Assembly: GCF_900007165.1 (NCBI RefSeq)
Contig: NZ_CYGY02000032.1
Span: 124,001-188,000, forward strand
Length of the DNA: 64,000 bases
DNA from: Paraburkholderia piptadeniae
GTDB taxonomy: Bacteria > Pseudomonadota > Gammaproteobacteria > Burkholderiales > Burkholderiaceae
Direction of reading: 5' to 3'
Part shown: positions 25,792-35,060 of the stretch, piece after piece
Layout of the letters: every line of letters starts with the position of its first letter
Numbering within the stretch: the stretch's first letter is position 1
Made by a program: the position numbers and the translations under genes
The notes under the pieces: generated by a model
Databases searched by the model: none
What the model saw: the letters and a program-made list of their open reading frames with translations, nothing else
Told to the model about the DNA's origin: nothing

Positions 25792-27027
25792 CTACTGGCT
25801 GAACAGACGCCGCGTCGCAGGCGAGCCGGCCGGAATGCCAGCCTGTTCGAGCTTCGCGTACAGCGTCATCAGTTGCTTCTCGATCGCGAGCAGCGCGCTT
25901 TCCGGCAACGGCCGGCGGCCATCGTCGACCACGCGCCCGCCAATACGCTCGGCGAGCGACTTCGCGTAGTCGCACATCAGGCGGAACGGCAGGATGTCTT
26001 CGTCGGCGACGGGCACGTCGAGCACCAGCGTGATCATCTGGCCGCCCTTGTACGTGAGATCGTCGCGCAGGAAGTTGGTGTCGCCGAACTGCAGCATGAA
26101 CACGGGGCTCTGCTTTGCGTCGAGCTTGACGAAGCGCGTGCCGTCGCGCGACAGCAGCAGCCCGTCCTGCGAAGCGACTGCCTGCACGTAGTTCGCGGAC
26201 CAGGGCGCGCCGTCGGACAGCACGTTGATCGACAGTTGCGCGTCGCACTGCGCGGCAAAGCCGTCGAGTTCGCGCGCCATCGATACGGTTTCCATCATGT
26301 CCGGAAACTCGGGTGAAGCATCGAGCGCGTCGGCGAACTGCTGAACGCCCGTCACGAATTCGGAGAACTCCAGTTCGTTGAGCGGGCCGCTGCGGTTCGC
26401 GAGTTGCGCGGCCGCGCGCAACTCTTCGTAGCGCACGCCGCTTTGCAGCAGTTCCCACGCGCCGCCGCCTTCCGGCTTGCCTTCGATATGCACCGGCTTG
26501 CTGCCCGCGCGGCGCAGACGCTGCGCGAGCGGCAGCACCTTGTCGCCCGCGACAGGCGCGGAAAGCCTGATGGGGACGATGCAGTCGATGCGCCGGTCGA
26601 CGATCGCCGGCGGCGCCGACGAAATCGTCGTGGCAGCGGGCATGATCGGCTCGTTGCGCTCGTCGTCGGCCTCGCGCTCGGCCGGCTGCTCGCGTTCCTC
26701 GTCTTCGGGGAAACCGTTCGGCGACGTGTTTTCGGCCTGGATGTCGGCGGGCGTGTCGAGGGGAGCGACGCCGCCGAAGGTCGGCTCGACACGCGCGGGT
26801 TCGACATGCTCGCCCGATGTGGATTCGCGGCGCGTCGTCGGGCGCGCCGGTTCGATGAATGGGCTCTGCTCGACGTGCTCGTCTCGAGCCGTGGGTTCCG
26901 CCGTGTCGGCGGGCATCGGCCGCGGCATCCTGCGACGCACCTTCGCGCCCTGCCACGCGTTGTAGACCACCACGCCCCCGACCACCACGGCGCCCGCGCC
27001 GATCAAACCGAGTGTCAACTCGTCCAT
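25792..27027 (-). CDS. zipA: ZipA-like cell division protein (C-terminal FtsZ-binding domain)
   Basis: ZipA tethers the FtsZ ring to the membrane. The 411-residue product has one N-terminal membrane helix (LTLGLIGAGAVVVGGVVVYN, residues 4-23). A basic stretch follows (KVRRRMPRP), then a long acidic, Pro/Glu-rich linker. The C-terminal domain, from about residue 270, corresponds to the FtsZ-binding fold (MMETVSMARELDGFAAQCDA ... FVKLDAKQSPVFMLQFGDTN). Sequence conservation with E. coli ZipA is low, so the call leans on layout and on position between smc and ligA. The ATG at 27025-27027 starts right before the membrane helix. Confidence 0.85.
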   Translation of the reverse strand: MDELTLGLIGAGAVVVGGVVVYNAWQGAKVRRRMPRPMPADTAEPTARDEHVEQSPFIEPARPTTRRESTSGEHVEPARVEPTFGGVAPLDTPADIQAENTSPNGFPEDEEREQPAEREADDERNEPIMPAATTISSAPPAIVDRRIDCIVPIRLSAPVAGDKVLPLAQRLRRAGSKPVHIEGKPEGGGAWELLQSGVRYEELRAAAQLANRSGPLNELEFSEFVTGVQQFADALDASPEFPDMMETVSMARELDGFAAQCDAQLSINVLSDGAPWSANYVQAVASQDGLLLSRDGTRFVKLDAKQSPVFMLQFGDTNFLRDDLTYKGGQMITLVLDVPVADEDILPFRLMCDYAKSLAERIGGRVVDDGRRPLPESALLAIEKQLMTLYAKLEQAGIPAGSPATRRLFSQ

Positions 27028-27188
27028 GCACGCTCCATCTGCAATTCTTTTCGCCGCTGCGCGCCGCGCCTGGCTCGCGCGGCCAGCACGCACTGCGTGC
27101 CGCCGCTGCGGGCGCCGGCGCGCAGCGAATTCGATTCTGTGTTCAGCAACACCCGCGCGCGGCCCGAAGGCCACGCGCGGGTGGACGT

Positions 27189-30100
27189 TTAAACGATATT
27201 CTGGACAAATCCCGCAGCCGTTTCCATGTCGACGGCAACGATTCGCGACACGCCCTGCTCCTGCATCGTCACGCCGATCAGTTGCTGCGCCATTTCCATC
27301 GCGATCTTGTTGTGGGAAATGAACAGGAACTGTGTTTTGTCCGACATCGCGCGCACGAGGTTCGCGAAACGCTCGGTGTTCGCGTCGTCGAGCGGCGCGT
27401 CCACTTCGTCGAGCAGACAGAACGGCGCCGGATTCAGCTGGAACATCGCGAACACGAGCGCCGTCGCCGTCAGCGCCTTTTCGCCGCCCGATAGCAGGTG
27501 GATCGTCGAATTCTTCTTGCCGGGCGGCTGCGCCATCACCTGCACGCCCGCGTCGAGAATCTCGTCGCCCGTCATGATGAGCTTCGCCTGGCCGCCGCCG
27601 AAAAGACGCGGGAACAGCTCGCCGAAATGACGGTTCACCTCGTCGAACGTGCCTTGCAGCAGCGTGCGCGTTTCCTGGTCGATCTTGCGGATCGCGTCTT
27701 CGAGCGTTTCGATCGCGCGCGTCAGGTCGGCCGACTGCGCGTCGAGGAAAGTCTTGCGTTCCGTCGCCGCCTTCAGCTCGTCGAGCGCGGCCATGTTGAC
27801 GGGGCCGAGCGCCGTGATCGCGTTGTTGATGCGCGTCACTTCGCCCTGCAGGTACGACGGCTTCATGTCCGGTGTGAGCTTGGCCTGCAATTCGGCTTCG
27901 TCGACGCCCGCCGCCGTCAGTTGCTCGATGAACTGCTCGGCGTTCAGACGCGCCGCCTGCTCCTTCAGCTGCAATTCGGTGATGCGGTCGCGCAGCGGCT
28001 GCAGCGCGCGCTCGCTGGTCAGGCGCAACTCGTCGGACTGGCGCAGCTTCGCCGTCAGATCGTCGAGTTCGAGACGCGCGGCATGCAGCGCCTCTTCCTT
28101 GACGCGGCGAATGTCGAGCGCATCCTGCAAGCCCGTATGCGCTGTCTGCTCGTTGATCGTTTCGAGTTCGGCGCGCGCGTCTTCGAGCGAGCCCGCGACG
28201 CGTTCGCTCTGCTCGTGCGCGACCTGAATGGTGCGCTTCAGTTCGTCGATGCGATTCGCCATGTTGCGCGCGGCAAAGCGCGCATCGGTGGCGGCGCGGT
28301 CGAGATCGCGCGATTCGTTGCGCGCGTTGCCCAGTTCTTCGTCGAGCGCTTCGAACGCGAGCTGGTTGTCTTCGAAGCGCGCCTGCAGTTCGGCGAGCTC
28401 GCCGTCGTGCCGCTCGAAGTTCGCTTCCGATTCGGCACGCAGCGCGCGCTGCTCTTCGACCTGCGCGGTGATTTCCTCGAGTTCCTCGCTGATCTGCGTG
28501 CTGCGCTGCGTGTAGCGCTCATGTGCCTGCGTGAGCTTGAGCACGTCCATCTGCAGCGCGTGCACACGCTGGGTCGCGCGCTCGGTCTGCTGACGCACTT
28601 CCGTCAGTGCGTTCGATGCCTGCGTATGCGCGGCCTCGGCACGAATCGCCGCAGCCTTGGCTTCTTCGGCGAGCAGCGCCTGCGCGCGCACCTGGCGCGT
28701 CAGATTTTCGATTTCCTGTTGACGCGCGAGCATGCCCGCCTGTTCGGAGTCGGCCGCGTACAACTGCACACCGACGCGCGTCACCACATGGCCCGCCTTC
28801 ACGACGAACGCGCCGCCTTCCGGCAATTGCGAGCGCATCGAGAGCGCCTGGGGCAGATCGTCGGCGACGAACGCGTTGCCGAGCCAGTCGTTGAGCACGG
28901 CGCGAATGCCTGCATCGTCGATGCGCACGAGCGACAGCAGCGGACGCAGCGACGGCGGCGCGGCCACCGGCTGACCGGCGGCGGGCGGCGCGTAGAACGC
29001 GAGCTTCGCGGGCGGCGCGTCGCTGACGAAGTGCTTCACCCAGTCGAGATTCGACACTTCGAGCGCGGCAAGACGCTCTCGCAGCAACGATTCGAGCGCG
29101 GTTTCCCAACCAGCTTCGACATGCAGCTTCTTCCACAGACGCGGCAGCGCGCCCAGCTCGTGCTTGTCGAGCCACGGCTGGATCTTGCCTTCCGTCTGCA
29201 CGTTCTCCTGCAGCTGACGCAGCGCGGCAAGCCGCGCTTCGAGCTGGTGGATCTGCGCGCTTTCCGCCTGGACGCGCTCCTGCGCGGCGCGGCGCTCGGC
29301 GTCGAGGCGCGGAAGCGTGTCCTGGACGTCGGCGAGACGCTCTTGCGCGTCGCGCAGAATTTCTTCGTGCTCGGCCAGCTGCATGCGCAGTTCTTCGAGC
29401 TGCGCTTCGTCCGGTACATCGAGGCCGCCCGCTTCCGTCTTCAGACGTTCCTGACGCTGCTGAAGCTGCTGCAACTGCTGGTCGGCGTTGCGCTGATGCG
29501 CGGCTTCGAGCTTGAGCGCCTGCTCGGTCTGCGCGATCCCGGCGCGTTCGTCGCTCAGTTGCGCCTGCGCGTCGCGCCAGCGCGCCTCGAGCGCGGGCAT
29601 CGCGTCGTGCTTCGCGGCGGCCGCCTCTTCGGCGATCACGGCTTTCTCGTCGCCCGCCGCGAGTTGCTCTTCGGCGTCTTCGAGATCGTCCTGTGCCTTT
29701 TGCGCCTGCGCGAGCCACTGCTCGCGCTGAGCGGTCAGCGCGGCGATCTGCGCCTGCACGCGGTTGCGCGACTCGACGATGAACTTGATCTCGGCTTCGA
29801 GGCGGCTCACCTCGGCATTCGCTTCGTACAGCGCGCCTTGCGCGCCCTGCATCGCGTCGCTGGCCGAATAGTGCGCGACGCGCAGAGTTTCGAGTTGCGC
29901 CTCGACTTCACGCAGCTTCGCCGTGTGCGCTTCGAGGTCGATCTGCGCCTGTTCGATCGCGCGCTTCTGCTTGTCCTGCTCGGTGCCCGCTTCGTTCTTG
30001 CGCAGCAGCCACAACAGGCGCTGTTTCTCTTCGCCTTCGGCTTGCAGATCCTTGAACTTCGTCGCGACGACCGCCTGCGCTTCGAGCTTCTCCAGATTCG

Positions 30101-30707
30101 CCATCAATTCGCGGACGATATCTTCGACGCGCGTCAGATTCTCGCGCGTGTCATGCAGACGGTTCTCGGTTTCGCGGCGGCGTTCCTTGTACTTCGAGAC
30201 GCCTGCGGCTTCTTCCAGGAACACGCGCAGTTCTTCGGGCTTGGCCTCAATGATCCGCGCGATCATGCCCTGTCCGATGATCGCGTACGCGCGCGGGCCG
30301 AGACCCGTGCCGAGGAAGATGTCCTGGATGTCGCGGCGGCGCGCGGGCAGATTGTTGATGTAGTAGCTCGACGTGCCGTCGCGCGTCAGCACGCGCTTGA
30401 CGGCGATTTCGGCATACTGGCCCCACTGGCCGGCCGCGCGGCCGTCGGCGTTGTCGAACACGAGTTCGACGCTGGCGCGGCTGCCCGGCTTGCGCGCCGT
30501 GGAGCCGTTGAAGATCACGTCCTGCATCGACTCGCCGCGCAGCTCGGAGGCGCGCGATTCGCCGAGCACCCAGCGCACGGCGTCGATGATGTTGGACTTG
30601 CCGCAACCGTTGGGACCGACCACGCCGACAAGCTGGCCCGGAACCTGGAAATGCGTGGGATCGACGAATGACTTGAAGCCAGCGAGTTTAATCGAGGTCA
30701 GACGCAC
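27189..30707 (-). CDS. smc: Chromosome segregation protein SMC
   Basis: SMC is the condensin ATPase that compacts and segregates the chromosome. The 1172-residue protein opens MRLTSIKLAGFKSFVDPTHF and has Walker A GPNGCGKSN at about 32-40. Two long coiled-coil arms flank a hinge around residues 520-650. The C-terminal half-site carries the signature HLLSGGEKALTATALVF and Walker B FCLLDEVDAPLDD. The start codon is GTG at 30705-30707. It is followed, after 161 bases, by the ZipA-like gene. The extreme length of open frame on the opposite strand here is a GC-bias shadow. Confidence 0.98.
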   Translation of the reverse strand: MRLTSIKLAGFKSFVDPTHFQVPGQLVGVVGPNGCGKSNIIDAVRWVLGESRASELRGESMQDVIFNGSTARKPGSRASVELVFDNADGRAAGQWGQYAEIAVKRVLTRDGTSSYYINNLPARRRDIQDIFLGTGLGPRAYAIIGQGMIARIIEAKPEELRVFLEEAAGVSKYKERRRETENRLHDTRENLTRVEDIVRELMANLEKLEAQAVVATKFKDLQAEGEEKQRLLWLLRKNEAGTEQDKQKRAIEQAQIDLEAHTAKLREVEAQLETLRVAHYSASDAMQGAQGALYEANAEVSRLEAEIKFIVESRNRVQAQIAALTAQREQWLAQAQKAQDDLEDAEEQLAAGDEKAVIAEEAAAAKHDAMPALEARWRDAQAQLSDERAGIAQTEQALKLEAAHQRNADQQLQQLQQRQERLKTEAGGLDVPDEAQLEELRMQLAEHEEILRDAQERLADVQDTLPRLDAERRAAQERVQAESAQIHQLEARLAALRQLQENVQTEGKIQPWLDKHELGALPRLWKKLHVEAGWETALESLLRERLAALEVSNLDWVKHFVSDAPPAKLAFYAPPAAGQPVAAPPSLRPLLSLVRIDDAGIRAVLNDWLGNAFVADDLPQALSMRSQLPEGGAFVVKAGHVVTRVGVQLYAADSEQAGMLARQQEIENLTRQVRAQALLAEEAKAAAIRAEAAHTQASNALTEVRQQTERATQRVHALQMDVLKLTQAHERYTQRSTQISEELEEITAQVEEQRALRAESEANFERHDGELAELQARFEDNQLAFEALDEELGNARNESRDLDRAATDARFAARNMANRIDELKRTIQVAHEQSERVAGSLEDARAELETINEQTAHTGLQDALDIRRVKEEALHAARLELDDLTAKLRQSDELRLTSERALQPLRDRITELQLKEQAARLNAEQFIEQLTAAGVDEAELQAKLTPDMKPSYLQGEVTRINNAITALGPVNMAALDELKAATERKTFLDAQSADLTRAIETLEDAIRKIDQETRTLLQGTFDEVNRHFGELFPRLFGGGQAKLIMTGDEILDAGVQVMAQPPGKKNSTIHLLSGGEKALTATALVFAMFQLNPAPFCLLDEVDAPLDDANTERFANLVRAMSDKTQFLFISHNKIAMEMAQQLIGVTMQEQGVSRIVAVDMETAAGFVQNIV

Positions 30708-30877
30708 GGCGATATCGCTGTTTGAAAGTGATTTGTGGAAACGGAACGCGCGGTGCGTGTTCGTATGTGGACCGCATCAGGGTGCAAAGCCCGCGAGCGG
30801 CACAACGGAGCGCGAGCCCGCTGCGATTCCGGCGCCGCGGCGCGCCCTACGCTGCACCGCCGGCCAATGAGGGGCAA

Positions 30878-31843
30878 TCATACCATCGCGCGTGGGCGAT
30901 TCTTACCGTTGTCATCCGCGTTCCCGTCGTTGCCGGCGCTCGCATCTTCATTGGGCTTCGCCCGATGCACCCAGCTCGACAGCGCCGAGGCCAGCACGAT
31001 GCACGCGCCGCCCGCCCACTCGCGCGGACCGGGCACTTCGCCGGCGAAAAGCCAGGCCGTCAGCGCCGTCACGACGATCTCGAACAGCATGATGATCGAC
31101 GCGCGGTTCGCGGGCACGCGCGCGAGCCCATATTGGACGAGCATGTTGTTGGTCGCGAGCACGAAGCCGATCGCGAGCACGAGCAGCGCCGCCGTGCCCA
31201 GATGAGCGCCCGTCGGCGGCGTCGGCATCGCCTCGAAAAGCGACGCGCATCCGCCGAAGATCGCCGCGCCGCCGAAGATGATCGCCGTGCGCATTTCTGC
31301 CTTCATGTCGGGCAGTTCGCGGCTCGTCTTCAGGATCAGCACGTTGCTCATCGCGAAGCTCATCCCGGCCGCGAGCCCCGCCCATTCGGCGAGGCTGCCC
31401 GGCACGGGAAGCCCGAGCTGCGGCGACCACAGCATCATCATCGCGCCCGCCAGCGACAGTGCGGCGAGCCCCGCGCCCGCCCACGTCAGCCGCTCGTGCA
31501 GGATGAAGTGCGCAAAGAGCGCGGTCCAGGCGGGCGTCAGATAGAACAGCAGCAACACGCGCATCACCTGGCCGTGGATCGCGCCCCACACGAAACCGAG
31601 ATTGGTGATGCCCGCGAACAACGCGAGCGCGGGCAACAGCCAGTGCCAGCGGACGGTCTTGATCGCGTTGCGCCGGACCAGCAGCACGAACAGACAGCCG
31701 GCGCCGCTCGTCAGCGCGCTCGCCGCCGTGCCCGTCACGCCGAGCGCGTTGAGCATCCGCAGCGGACACCACACCATGCCCCACACCGACGCGCCCATCA
31801 TGATCGCGAGCGTCGGCCACGTGTTGCGAAGCGAGAGGTTCAT
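30878..31843 (-). CDS. EamA/DMT-family transporter
   Basis: A 321-residue integral membrane protein with about ten hydrophobic helices in two EamA repeats (first from IMMGASVWGMVWCPLRML, second from WAGLAAGMSFAMSNVLILK). This is the drug/metabolite transporter superfamily; substrates range from amino acids to nucleotide sugars and cannot be deduced here. The C-terminus is hydrophilic and Asn/Asp-rich. The ATG at 31841-31843 has GAGAGG upstream. It is 170 bases from smc and probably transcribed separately; the divergent gap to dapC is 508 bases. Confidence 0.88.
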   Translation of the reverse strand: MNLSLRNTWPTLAIMMGASVWGMVWCPLRMLNALGVTGTAASALTSGAGCLFVLLVRRNAIKTVRWHWLLPALALFAGITNLGFVWGAIHGQVMRVLLLFYLTPAWTALFAHFILHERLTWAGAGLAALSLAGAMMMLWSPQLGLPVPGSLAEWAGLAAGMSFAMSNVLILKTSRELPDMKAEMRTAIIFGGAAIFGGCASLFEAMPTPPTGAHLGTAALLVLAIGFVLATNNMLVQYGLARVPANRASIIMLFEIVVTALTAWLFAGEVPGPREWAGGACIVLASALSSWVHRAKPNEDASAGNDGNADDNGKNRPRAMV

Positions 31844-32351
31844 CGCGGGCCGCTCCCCGCGAGGTCCAACATGTCCGGCTTGTGCTGCATGCCCTGTCTG
31901 CCTTGTCTGCTTTGTTCGTTTCGGGCGACGGCGGCGCGTGATCGCTCCCCTCCGTTGCCGTTGAATCCTTTGCCGCCGCGTCGGGATACCGCCCGCGTTG
32001 CGTCTCCGTTTTTCATCGTTGCGTTCTCCGCTGCGTTCTTCATTGCGTCGCGCACATCATCTGCATCGCGTCTGCCGCGCCAAGCGTAGCGCGCCGCGAT
32101 GCCTTGTCCGATCGGACGATGCGCCGTTCCGCTGCCCGCCGACACGCTATAATCGATCGCTCGTCGCCGGCGCTGCGCCGATGCCTGTCCGCCGGACGCC
32201 CCGCTGCCGTTGCCGTGTCCGATCGGCACGGCCCGCGGCCGCTTCCGGGCCTTTCGGATTAGCCGCCTGGCAAGCATAGCTGCCGCCGCGCGCCGCCTTC
32301 ACCTGTGTCAGTCCGTCCCGCAACACGCCGAACACACGCCCGAACCGCCAA
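31844..32351. promoter_or_regulatory. 508-base divergent gap with the dapC promoter region
   Basis: No gene is supportable here: the open frames have Arg/Ser/Pro-rich compositions typical of shadows. On the plus strand a perfect -10 box TATAAT lies at 32148-32153, with only weak -35 matches, predicting a leader of about 190 bases for dapC. A 12-bp palindrome GTCCGATCGGAC sits at 32106-32117, about 30 bases before that box, where an operator would be placed. Its centre CCGATCGG is also the centre of the palindrome at 24680. Confidence 0.5.
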
Positions 32352-33566
32352 GTGAATCCGCTACTCGACTCCCTCCAGCCCTATCCCTTCGAAAAGCTGC
32401 GCGCGCTCTTCAAGGACGTCACGCCGCCCGCCGCCCTCGCGCACATCAGCTTCGGGATCGGCGAGCCGAAACACCCGACGCCGGACCTGATCCGCGACGC
32501 CGTGATTGACTCGCTCGGCGGTCTCGCGTCGTATCCCGCCACGGTCGGCACGCCGGCGCTGCGCGAAGCGATCGCGAAGTGGATCACGAAGCGCTATGGC
32601 CTGCCCGTCGATGCCGCCACCCAGGTGCTGCCCGTTTCGGGTTCGCGCGAGGCGCTGTTCGCGCTCGCGCAGACGGTGATCGACCCGAAGAAGAACGCGC
32701 AGGGCGAGCCTGCGATCGTACTCTGTCCGAACCCGTTCTACCAAATCTACGAAGGCGCGGCGCTGCTCGCGGGCGCGCAGCCGTATTTCGCCAACAGCGA
32801 CCCGAAGCGCAACTTCGCGTGCGACTACCCGGCCATTCCCGAAGACGTCTGGGCGCGCACGCAACTGCTGTATGTCTGCTCGCCCGGCAACCCGACGGGC
32901 GCCGTGCTCACGCTCGACGACTGGCGCGAGCTGTTCGAGCTGTCGGATCGCCACGGCTTCGTGATCGCATCCGATGAGTGCTACTCCGAGATCTACTTCG
33001 ACGAAGCGCGCCCGCCCCTCGGCGCACTGGAAGCGGCGCACCGGCTGGGGCGCGGCTTCGAGCGGCTGGTGATGCTGTCGAGCCTGTCGAAGCGCTCGAG
33101 CGTGCCGGGCATGCGCTCGGGCTTCGTCGCAGGCGACGCGTCGATCCTCAAGCAGTTCCTGCTCTACCGCACCTATCACGGCGCGGCGCTGTCGACGGTC
33201 TATCAGGCCGCGAGCATCGCCGCGTGGAGCGACGAGACGCATGTGCGCGAGAACCGCGCGAAGTACGTGCAGAAGTTTTCGACCGTCACGCCGATGCTCG
33301 CCGACGTGCTCGACGTCAAGCTGCCCGACGCCGCGTTCTACCTGTGGGCGAACGTCGCGCGCACGGGCCTGTCGGATACCGAGTTCGCCCGCCGCCTGTA
33401 CGCCGACTATAATGTGACGGTTCTGCCCGGCTCGTATCTCGCGCGCACCGCTCACGACACGAACCCGGGCCGCGATTTCGTCCGCCTCGCGCTCGTCGCC
33501 GGCGTCGATGAATGCACGGAGGGCGCTCAGCGCATCGTCGATTTCTGCCGTTCCCTGAAGGGCTAG
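32352..33566 (+). CDS. dapC: Succinyldiaminopimelate transaminase
   Basis: DapC converts N-succinyl-2-amino-6-ketopimelate to N-succinyl-LL-2,6-diaminopimelate in the lysine and peptidoglycan precursor pathway. It is a class I PLP aminotransferase of 404 residues. The cofactor lysine is in MLSSLSKRSSVPGMRSGF and the PLP-phosphate and carboxylate-binding motifs are in YVCSPGNPTGAVL and SDECYSEIYFD. The start is GTG at 32352 (V/M-NPLLDSLQPYPFEKLR), the family start. It is followed by dapD after about 100 bases. Confidence 0.95.
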   Translation: MNPLLDSLQPYPFEKLRALFKDVTPPAALAHISFGIGEPKHPTPDLIRDAVIDSLGGLASYPATVGTPALREAIAKWITKRYGLPVDAATQVLPVSGSREALFALAQTVIDPKKNAQGEPAIVLCPNPFYQIYEGAALLAGAQPYFANSDPKRNFACDYPAIPEDVWARTQLLYVCSPGNPTGAVLTLDDWRELFELSDRHGFVIASDECYSEIYFDEARPPLGALEAAHRLGRGFERLVMLSSLSKRSSVPGMRSGFVAGDASILKQFLLYRTYHGAALSTVYQAASIAAWSDETHVRENRAKYVQKFSTVTPMLADVLDVKLPDAAFYLWANVARTGLSDTEFARRLYADYNVTVLPGSYLARTAHDTNPGRDFVRLALVAGVDECTEGAQRIVDFCRSLKG

Positions 33567-33669
33567 CTTCGGGGGTGATTCCGGCCGATTCACGCGCCGC
33601 ACGAAAGCACCGCCGCTGCGCCCTCATCCGCTTTCCGATTTCAAACCTTTCTCTTCTGACACCACGAAC

Positions 33670-34497
33670 ATGTCGCAACAACTTCAGCAGATCATCGATA
33701 CCGCCTGGGACAACCGCGCCGACCTGTCGCCGAAGGCCGCGCCCGCCGAAGTGCGTGAAGCCGTCGCGCACGCGATCGAGCAACTGGACAAGGGCGCGCT
33801 GCGCGTCGCCGAAAAGAAGGACGGCGACTGGGTCGTCAATCAGTGGCTGAAGAAGGCCGTGCTGCTGTCGTTCCGCCTGGAGGACAACGCGCCGATGCCG
33901 GCGGGCGGTTACTCCCAGTTCTACGACAAGGTGCCGTCGAAGTTCGCGAGCTACACGGCTGAAGACTTCGCCGCGGGTGGCTTCCGCGTCGTGCCGCCCG
34001 CCATCGCGCGCCGTGGCTCGTTCATCGCGAAGAACGTCGTGCTGATGCCGTCGTACACGAACATCGGCGCCTACGTCGACGAAGGCACGATGGTCGACAC
34101 GTGGGCCACTGTCGGCTCGTGCGCGCAGATCGGCAAGAACGTGCACCTGTCGGGCGGCGTGGGCATCGGCGGCGTGCTGGAGCCGCTGCAGGCAAACCCC
34201 GTCATCATCGAAGACAACTGCTTCATCGGCGCGCGCTCGGAAGTCGTGGAAGGCGTGATCGTCGAGGAGAACTCGGTGATTTCGATGGGCGTGTACCTCG
34301 GCCAGAGCACGAAGATCTATGACCGCGAAACGGGCGAAGTGTCGTACGGCCGCATTCCGGCAGGCTCTGTGGTGGTCGCGGGCAACCTGCCGTCGAAGGA
34401 CGGCACGCACAGCCTCTACTGCGCGGTGATCGTCAAGAAGGTGGACGCGAAGACGCGCGCGAAGGTCGGCCTGAACGAACTGCTGCGAGGCGACTAA
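33670..34497 (+). CDS. dapD: 2,3,4,5-tetrahydropyridine-2,6-dicarboxylate N-succinyltransferase
   Basis: DapD transfers succinyl from succinyl-CoA to tetrahydrodipicolinate. The 275-residue protein has the N-terminal helical domain (MSQQLQQIIDTAWDNRADLS), then left-handed beta-helix hexapeptide repeats (for example GTMVDTWATVGSCAQIGKNV) and the C-terminal KVGLNELLR. Length is exactly typical. Its TAA stop shares one base with the next ATG (TAATG), indicating coupling to the ArsC-like gene. Confidence 0.98.
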   Translation: MSQQLQQIIDTAWDNRADLSPKAAPAEVREAVAHAIEQLDKGALRVAEKKDGDWVVNQWLKKAVLLSFRLEDNAPMPAGGYSQFYDKVPSKFASYTAEDFAAGGFRVVPPAIARRGSFIAKNVVLMPSYTNIGAYVDEGTMVDTWATVGSCAQIGKNVHLSGGVGIGGVLEPLQANPVIIEDNCFIGARSEVVEGVIVEENSVISMGVYLGQSTKIYDRETGEVSYGRIPAGSVVVAGNLPSKDGTHSLYCAVIVKKVDAKTRAKVGLNELLRGD

Positions 34498-34868
34498 TGG
34501 CGCGCGCCGCGGCGAAGACGACCGTCGTCTATGGCATTCCGAACTGCGACACCGTGAAGAAGGCTCGCGTGTGGCTCGAAGCGCATGGCGTCGAGTTCGA
34601 GTTTCACGACTTCAAGAAGGCAGGCGTGAACGCGCCGCTCGTGAAGGGCTGGCTGAAGGACGTGCCGCTCGATGTGCTCCTGAACCGGCGGGGCACGACT
34701 TGGCGCGGCCTCGACGACGACGTGAAAGCCTCCGCCGACAGCGAAGCCGGCGCGATTGCGCTGATGATCGAGAAGCCCTCCGTCATCAAGCGGCCTGTCG
34801 TGGTGGTTGACGGGCGCGTGAAGACGCTCGGCTTTTCGGCCGATCAGTACGCGTCGCTGTTCGACTGA
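34497..34868 (+). CDS. ArsC-family (YffB/Spx-like) reductase
   Basis: A 123-residue thioredoxin-fold protein with a single N-terminal Cys in YGIPNCDTVKKAR (C17) and the cis-Pro-type segment PSVIKRPVVVVDGRV. This is the ArsC/YffB family. Members with one Cys and no downstream Cys pair are usually glutathione-dependent reductases rather than arsenate reductases. Its fixed place between dapD and dapE in Burkholderiales (and next to dapE as yffB in E. coli) suggests a link with lysine or cell-wall metabolism that has not, to my knowledge, been explained. Confidence 0.88.
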   Translation: MARAAAKTTVVYGIPNCDTVKKARVWLEAHGVEFEFHDFKKAGVNAPLVKGWLKDVPLDVLLNRRGTTWRGLDDDVKASADSEAGAIALMIEKPSVIKRPVVVVDGRVKTLGFSADQYASLFD

Positions 34869-34964
34869 GCGTCCGAGTTTCTCGCGCCGCGCCGCCACGC
34901 GTCGCATGGCATCGCAACGCGAGAACGCGGAAAGCGCACCGAGCGCGTAGATTTGCATGCTGTT

Positions 34965-34991
34965 GCCGGCCCACTCAGGCCGGCATTTTTT
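34965..34991 (+). terminator. Rho-independent terminator between the ArsC-like gene and dapE
   Basis: GCCGGCC, loop CACTCA, GGCCGGC, then ATTTTTTC. A 7-bp GC stem with a T-run, 96 bases after the ArsC-like stop and 70 before dapE. It implies that dapE is partly uncoupled from dapCD transcription and may have its own promoter. Confidence 0.85.
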
Positions 34992-35060
34992 CACCTGGGT
35001 TTCAAGCGCGGACACGGTCTGCGCATCTCATCTGCCAGCTGGTTGGAAGGAACTGAATCG

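Noticed and set aside
27498..30671. A 1057-codon open frame on the plus strand opposite smc
   Set aside because: Antisense shadow of smc. In GC-rich DNA the frame opposite codon position 3 lacks stops. The product is Arg/Leu/Val-rich with no domain, and smc is complete on the other strand.
31998..32279. A 93-codon plus-strand frame in the gap before dapC
   Set aside because: Arg/Ser/Ala-rich with no ribosome-binding site, and it overlaps the probable dapC promoter.
34497..34868. Arsenate reductase as the product of the ArsC-like gene
   Set aside because: No arsenic genes nearby, the family includes many non-arsenate members, and the location in the dap cluster points to the YffB type.
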